Positions 60,736-64,000 of a DNA stretch of 64,000 nt are shown here, in pieces (position 1 is the first letter of the stretch; the number at the start of each line of letters is the position of its first letter). The stretch is from SZUA-444 sp965226565 (lineage in GTDB: Bacteria > Bacillota > Clostridia > Oscillospirales > Ruminococcaceae). The translations under genes and the position numbers were made by a program. The stretch covers positions 434,001 through 498,000 of the forward strand of contig CBDDDI010000004.1 in the NCBI GenBank assembly GCA_965226565.1, read 5' to 3'. The notes beneath the pieces were generated by a model. It ran no database searches and was not told the origin of the DNA. It saw only the letters and a list, made by a program, of their open reading frames with translations.

Positions 60736-61401
60736 ATGATAAGCGTAAAGAAAATTCTAAAAATAGAAGTCTTTTGTCAAGATCAGCGATTAGTTATCAC
60801 TTCTGATGATTTTACATCTACTCTAGTAGAGGATTCCAAACAGACTCATTTAAAGATTTTCTTGAGAGGAAACGTACTAAAAATCCTTAGTAAAAACGCT
60901 AAAATTGAAGCAATAGTATATCACATAAATGGTAATAGAATGAAATATCAAACTATAGTTCAAAAATGTACACAAAACGAAATTCAGTTCAATTTAGGAG
61001 AAGAGCATACAATTCTTGAAGATAAAAGACGTTATTACAAAGTTAATACTAATTTACAATCACAAATTATAGTTGTTAAATATGATGGCGATGATCAATT
61101 TTTTCCACGTTCTATAGATTGTAAAATTAAAGATATTAATATTGGTGGTATTCTTCTTGAAACTCAAACGGAATTTAAAGAAAAAGATGTTTTAATGGTA
61201 GAGTTTCGTATTCTTGGTGAAGTTGTTAAATTATCAGCTTTAATTTTAAGAGCTGATAAAAAAGAAGACATATTTTTTTATGGATGCAAATTTGTTAATG
61301 TCAAATCTGCACAAGAAGCAGTTATTGCAAGATATGTTAGAAAAGTACAACAAGATACGTTGCAATTATTAAGAGATAAAATTAATTCACGTGAAGATTA
61401 A
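60736..61401 (+). CDS. PilZ-domain protein (YcgR-like)
   Basis: A 221-residue two-domain protein like the flagellar brake YcgR/YpfA: an N-terminal YcgR-N-type beta domain (about 1-92) and a C-terminal PilZ domain (about 93-210). The c-di-GMP motifs are present but altered: RRYYK at 98-102 for RxxxR (Lys102 for the second Arg) and DINIGG at 133-138 for DxSxxG (Asn135 for Ser). Binding may be weakened or lost. The site GAGGGG precedes the ATG. It is followed by ParA-like and ComFB-like genes and then flgB, so a motility role is likely. Confidence 0.82.
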   Translation: MISVKKILKIEVFCQDQRLVITSDDFTSTLVEDSKQTHLKIFLRGNVLKILSKNAKIEAIVYHINGNRMKYQTIVQKCTQNEIQFNLGEEHTILEDKRRYYKVNTNLQSQIIVVKYDGDDQFFPRSIDCKIKDINIGGILLETQTEFKEKDVLMVEFRILGEVVKLSALILRADKKEDIFFYGCKFVNVKSAQEAVIARYVRKVQQDTLQLLRDKINSRED

Positions 61402-61419
61402 TTGTAGTTCGGAGGAAAT

Positions 61420-62175
61420 ATGGCAACGATTATTGCATTTACAAATCAAAAAGGTGGAGTAGGCAAAACAACTACAGCAGCTGCTTTTTGTGGTGTTTTG
61501 GCTGAAAAAGGCAAAAGAGTTTTAGCAATTGATTTAGATCCTCAAGGTAATTTGTCTTTTACTCTTGGTGCTAATGATGACAGTGTAACAATACATGATG
61601 TCTTACTTGATAAAGTGCCTGTGAGTGAAGCAATCCAAACAACAGATAATTGTGATGTTATTCCATCAAATATTCTGCTTAGTGGTTTAGAGCTTGAACT
61701 TAAATCTGTTGGAAGAGAAGTTATTTTAAAAAATAAACTCCATTTTATTTCAAAGTTTTATGACTATATTATTATAGATACGCCTCCAGCGCTTGGAGTT
61801 CTAACAATTAATGCATATACAGCTTGTGATGATATAATCATTCCAATGACTGCTGAGATATTGAGTTTGCAAGGTGTTTCACAGCTTAAAGACACGATAA
61901 TTGCAGTTAAAAAATATTATAATGCAAATCTTGTTGTAAAAGGTATAATTTTAACAAGATGTAATCAACGAACAGTGTTGTCAAAAGAAGTTCAGGAGTT
62001 AGCAAGTGTAGTTGCTACACAGCTTGGCAGCAAAGTTCTTAAAAGAAAAATTTCTGTTGGTGTGTCAGTTGCAGAGTCTCCTGCACATCAAATGTCAATA
62101 GTTAAATATGATCCAAAGTCAAAACCAGCAAAAGATTATGTCAGCGTAGTAAATGAACTTTATGGGGGGGATTAA
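61420..62175 (+). CDS. ParA family ATPase upstream of flagellar genes
   Basis: A 251-residue ParA/MinD-type ATPase, a second one besides the origin-linked ParA. The deviant Walker A KGGVGKTT lies at 11-18, Walker A' in AIDLDPQGN and Walker B in YIIIDTPPALGVLTINAY. It has ParA/Soj features rather than the MinD/FlhG C-terminal amphipathic helix. No ParB-like gene or parS site accompanies it. CGGAGGA precedes the ATG. Its place between PilZ and ComFB-like genes suggests positioning or control of flagella or another polar structure, not chromosome partitioning. Confidence 0.87.
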   Translation: MATIIAFTNQKGGVGKTTTAAAFCGVLAEKGKRVLAIDLDPQGNLSFTLGANDDSVTIHDVLLDKVPVSEAIQTTDNCDVIPSNILLSGLELELKSVGREVILKNKLHFISKFYDYIIIDTPPALGVLTINAYTACDDIIIPMTAEILSLQGVSQLKDTIIAVKKYYNANLVVKGIILTRCNQRTVLSKEVQELASVVATQLGSKVLKRKISVGVSVAESPAHQMSIVKYDPKSKPAKDYVSVVNELYGGD

Positions 62176-62177
62176 TA

Positions 62178-62597
62178 ATGGCAAAGAAAACTAACAAAAC
62201 ATCTCATGTTTTGAGATTACTGACTAATGCAGAAGATATTAATAATGAAAATCCATTTATCAGTAATAGTTTTAAAGAGTCTGTAATTTTCCAAAGTTCA
62301 GAAACTACTGATACAAAATCCTCAAAAGAAGATTCATCCGACAATGATATAAAACAAATTAATATTATTGAAAGTATTGTAAAAGAAAATATTGATGAAG
62401 TTCTTGGAAGATTTAGTTGTGCTGATAACAGCAAATTGAAATCAAAAATAATGATTAAATCTCTAAATGAAATTCAACCTCAATATGTTTTTGTTAGCAA
62501 AGATGATGAAGAAGAATTAAATAAAGAAAGAGAACTTAACAAAGGCAAAGTGATTTCAATTCTAGTTAAAAATGTTCTCCAATTAAAAAACCGTTAA
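62178..62597 (+). CDS. ComFB-like domain protein
   Basis: A 139-residue protein. The first 55 residues are polar and probably disordered (SSETTDTKSSKEDSSDND). Residues 60-135 match the ComFB pattern: IIESIVKENIDEVLGRFSCADNS, then IMIKSLNEIQPQYVFVS (LN.LPP.YV in the family) and GKVISILVKNVLQL. The two-pair cysteine knuckle of many ComFB proteins is reduced to a single Cys. ComFB proteins have recently been proposed as cyclic-dinucleotide receptors. It starts two bases after the ParA-like stop, with a strongly G-rich ribosome site, implying a joint function. A terminator follows. Confidence 0.62.
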   Translation: MAKKTNKTSHVLRLLTNAEDINNENPFISNSFKESVIFQSSETTDTKSSKEDSSDNDIKQINIIESIVKENIDEVLGRFSCADNSKLKSKIMIKSLNEIQPQYVFVSKDDEEELNKERELNKGKVISILVKNVLQLKNR

Positions 62598-62602
62598 ATT
62601 TG

Positions 62603-62645
62603 AAAAGCAAAAAAATAAGTATGTTCTTGTTTTTTGCTTTTTTTG
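62603..62645 (+). terminator. Terminator of the PilZ-ParA-ComFB operon
   Basis: AAAAGCAAAAAA (62603-62614) pairs with TTTTTTGCTTTT (about 62630-62641), followed by more T. It separates this cluster from flgB. Confidence 0.82.
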
Positions 62646-62721
62646 TTTTATTATTATATCAAAACTAAAATGTTTAACATTAATATATATATATTTTCAA
62701 CTTATATGTTGTAATATGTGC

Positions 62722-62758
62722 AATTATAATGTATAATGCGTAATTGTAATGTATAATG
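62722..62758 (+). repeat. Near-perfect 17-base direct repeat before flgB
   Basis: AATTATAATGTATAATG (62722-62738) and AATTGTAATGTATAATG (62742-62758), 20 bases apart start to start, one difference. Each holds TATAAT-like sequence. It lies about 75 bases before flgB, so alternative or staggered promoters are possible. Confidence 0.5.
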
Positions 62759-62830
62759 TCAAAATATAAGTAAAATTATTACATATTAAGTTTAAATAAT
62801 AAAAATTAATATAAAGTATAGGAGAAAAAT

Positions 62831-63202
62831 ATGGCTATTCTTAATAATACAGGTTATAGGCTTATTGAACAAGGCTTAGATGCAACTTGGATGCAGCAAA
62901 AAATTATTAGTCAGAATATTGCTAATGCTGATACTCCTGGCTATAAAGCTAAAACAGTTTCTTTTAAAGCTGTTATTGAAGAAAAAAATGAGAAAATGAA
63001 ATCTCATATTGAACAACAAAATCAAATTAATTTGAAAACAATTGTTACAGAAGAAGATGGAACTAATCAAATTTTTGATGGCAACAATATTGACGCAGAA
63101 AAAGAGATGGTTTCATTTGCTGATGCACAAATTAGATATGATACATTAATTCAGAAAATGAACAGTGAATTTTCTATGATACGAACAGCGTTATCCAGAT
63201 AG
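62831..63202 (+). CDS. flgB: Flagellar basal-body rod protein FlgB
   Basis: A 123-residue proximal rod protein. The conserved N-terminal motif ISQNIANADTPGYKAKTVSF is present, and the C-terminal ERE helix (FADAQIRYDTLIQKMNSEFSMIRTALSR) fits. It is the usual first gene of the fla/che operon in Firmicutes. GGAGAAA precedes the ATG; 13 bases separate it from flgC. Confidence 0.96.
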   Translation: MAILNNTGYRLIEQGLDATWMQQKIISQNIANADTPGYKAKTVSFKAVIEEKNEKMKSHIEQQNQINLKTIVTEEDGTNQIFDGNNIDAEKEMVSFADAQIRYDTLIQKMNSEFSMIRTALSR

Positions 63203-63215
63203 GAGGAAATGAAAA

Positions 63216-63647
63216 ATGTCTTTTTTTAGTTCACTTGATATAAGTAAAAATGCACTTTCTGCACAAAGACTTAGAATGGATATAATTTCTCAAAACATTG
63301 CTAATGCAGAAACTACGAGGACAGAAGATGGCGGACCTTATATACGGCAGTATGTTTCTTTTGAGGAAAGGACAAGCTTTAAAAAAATGCTTGGTGATGA
63401 AAATGCTAAACTTCAATATGAAGGTGTAACAGTTGATTCAGTAAAAAAAGATGATGCTCCACTTGTTCCTGTTTATGATCCAACACATCCTGACGCTGGC
63501 GAAGACGGATATGTTATGATGCCTAATGTTGATAAAACAATAGAAATGATTGATTTTATGGCTGCAACAAGAGCTTATGATGCTAATGTTACCATTTTAA
63601 ATGGTGTTAAAGCGATGGCTAGTAAAGCATTACAAATAGGTAAATAA
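63216..63647 (+). CDS. flgC: Flagellar basal-body rod protein FlgC
   Basis: A 143-residue rod protein with the N-terminal motif LDISKNALSAQRLRMDIISQ NIANAETTRTEDGGPYIRQ and the C-terminal helix MIDFMAATRAYDANVTILNG. AGGAGG precedes the ATG. Cotranscribed with flgB and fliE in the canonical order. Confidence 0.97.
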   Translation: MSFFSSLDISKNALSAQRLRMDIISQNIANAETTRTEDGGPYIRQYVSFEERTSFKKMLGDENAKLQYEGVTVDSVKKDDAPLVPVYDPTHPDAGEDGYVMMPNVDKTIEMIDFMAATRAYDANVTILNGVKAMASKALQIGK

Positions 63648-63664
63648 ATTTAAGGAGAGTTTTT

Positions 63665-63982
63665 ATGTTTATTGTTCCGATGAATGGAATTGCTCCAATG
63701 ACTGGTATTAAACCTTTGGAATCTAGTTTAACAAAAGAAGTAACTAATAAAGAAGAACCAAACTATTCTTTTTCAGATATTTTTAAAGAAGCAATGAAAA
63801 ATGTTGAAGAAACTCAACAAATTTGTGAGGAAGATAGCGTTAAAGTAGCACTTGGTGAAATTGATGATTTACATACTGTTATGGCTAATAGTCAAAAAGC
63901 AGCTCTTGCACTTCAAACACTTGTTACAATGAAAAATACTGCAGTAACTTCTTATAACGAAGTTATGAGAATGAGTATTTAA
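63665..63982 (+). CDS. fliE: Flagellar hook-basal body complex protein FliE
   Basis: A 105-residue FliE, which joins the MS ring to the rod. The pattern YSFSDIFKEAMKNVEETQ and DLHTVMANSQKAALALQTLV is typical, ending NEVMRMSI. AGGAG precedes the ATG. It is the third gene of the flagellar operon; fliF would be expected just beyond the right edge. Confidence 0.95.
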   Translation: MFIVPMNGIAPMTGIKPLESSLTKEVTNKEEPNYSFSDIFKEAMKNVEETQQICEEDSVKVALGEIDDLHTVMANSQKAALALQTLVTMKNTAVTSYNEVMRMSI

Positions 63983-64000
63983 TAGCTAATTACCTATCAG

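Noticed and set aside
1..64000. CRISPR array, prophage or insertion sequence
   Set aside because: No regularly spaced direct repeats, cas genes, transposases, integrases or phage structural genes were seen; the window is core chromosome.

Overview
The window is an AT-rich stretch around the replication origin of a Gram-positive, anaerobic, spore-forming and probably motile member of the Clostridia; genus and species cannot be settled from the sequence alone. Supporting signs are the canonical rpmH-dnaA-dnaN-yaaA-recF-remB-gyrB-gyrA order, a pyruvate:ferredoxin oxidoreductase for anaerobic pyruvate use, sporulation genes (bofA, spoIIP, gpr, and soj/spo0J-type parA and parB), Firmicute tRNA-modification and membrane-insertion genes (mnmE, mnmG, rsmG, khpB, yidC), frequent TTG/GTG starts and strong purine-rich Shine-Dalgarno sites.

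Layout. 1-2.2 kb: DUF1934 gene plus argS. 2.4-12 kb (minus strand): nifJ, an orphan class I fumarase alpha subunit, amidohydrolase, dut, a U32/RlhA-like protein, zapA and a Nudix hydrolase. 12-13.4 kb: DUF2508-bofA (plus) converging on tatD. 13.5-27.3 kb (minus): guaB, acyl-ACP thioesterase, serS, parB, parA, noc, rsmG, mnmG, mnmE, khpB, yidC, yidD, rnpA, rpmH, with three identical parS sites in the gaps. 27.3-37.7 kb (plus): dnaA, oriC, dnaN, yaaA, recF, remB, gyrB, a membrane protein, gyrA. 37.7-40.3 kb (minus): an ECF-like sigma factor and a frameshifted membrane beta-propeller protein. 40.3-46.7 kb: serC-serA, a polyprenyl-type glycosyltransferase, DUF378, metG. 46.8-52.3 kb: a 53-residue membrane protein and a compact type IV pilus-like operon (transglutaminase lipoprotein, GspF/PilC, four small pilin-like or DUF4860 proteins, PilT). 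52.3-56 kb: AGCS transporter, two bacterial PH-domain proteins, tRNA-Met(CAU) and tRNA-Glu(UUC). 56-60.5 kb: a decayed spoIIP fragment, spoIIP, rpsT, gpr and two poorly known proteins. 60.7-64 kb: PilZ, ParA-like, ComFB-like, then flgB, flgC and fliE at the start of a flagellar operon that runs off the window.

How it fits together. Coding polarity flips at dnaA, as expected for two replichores leaving an origin in the dnaA-dnaN gap. That gap carries repeated 9-mers of the form TTTTCAACA, one TTTTCCACA, a DnaA-trio-like run (CTAATACTAATACTA) and an AT-only unwinding tract. The same 9-mer recurs in two non-coding clusters about 14 kb to the left and 11 kb to the right, which look like DnaA-titration or regulatory clusters. 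The three parS sites, ParA, ParB and Noc on the left arm form the segregation and nucleoid-occlusion module.

The most interesting leads are the variant DnaA-box system with its satellite clusters, the PilZ-ParA-ComFB cassette in front of the flagellar genes, the stripped-down pilus operon, the sigma factor/propeller pair with homopolymer frame problems, a decayed second copy of the spoIIP 3' end, and two or three candidate small structured RNAs.
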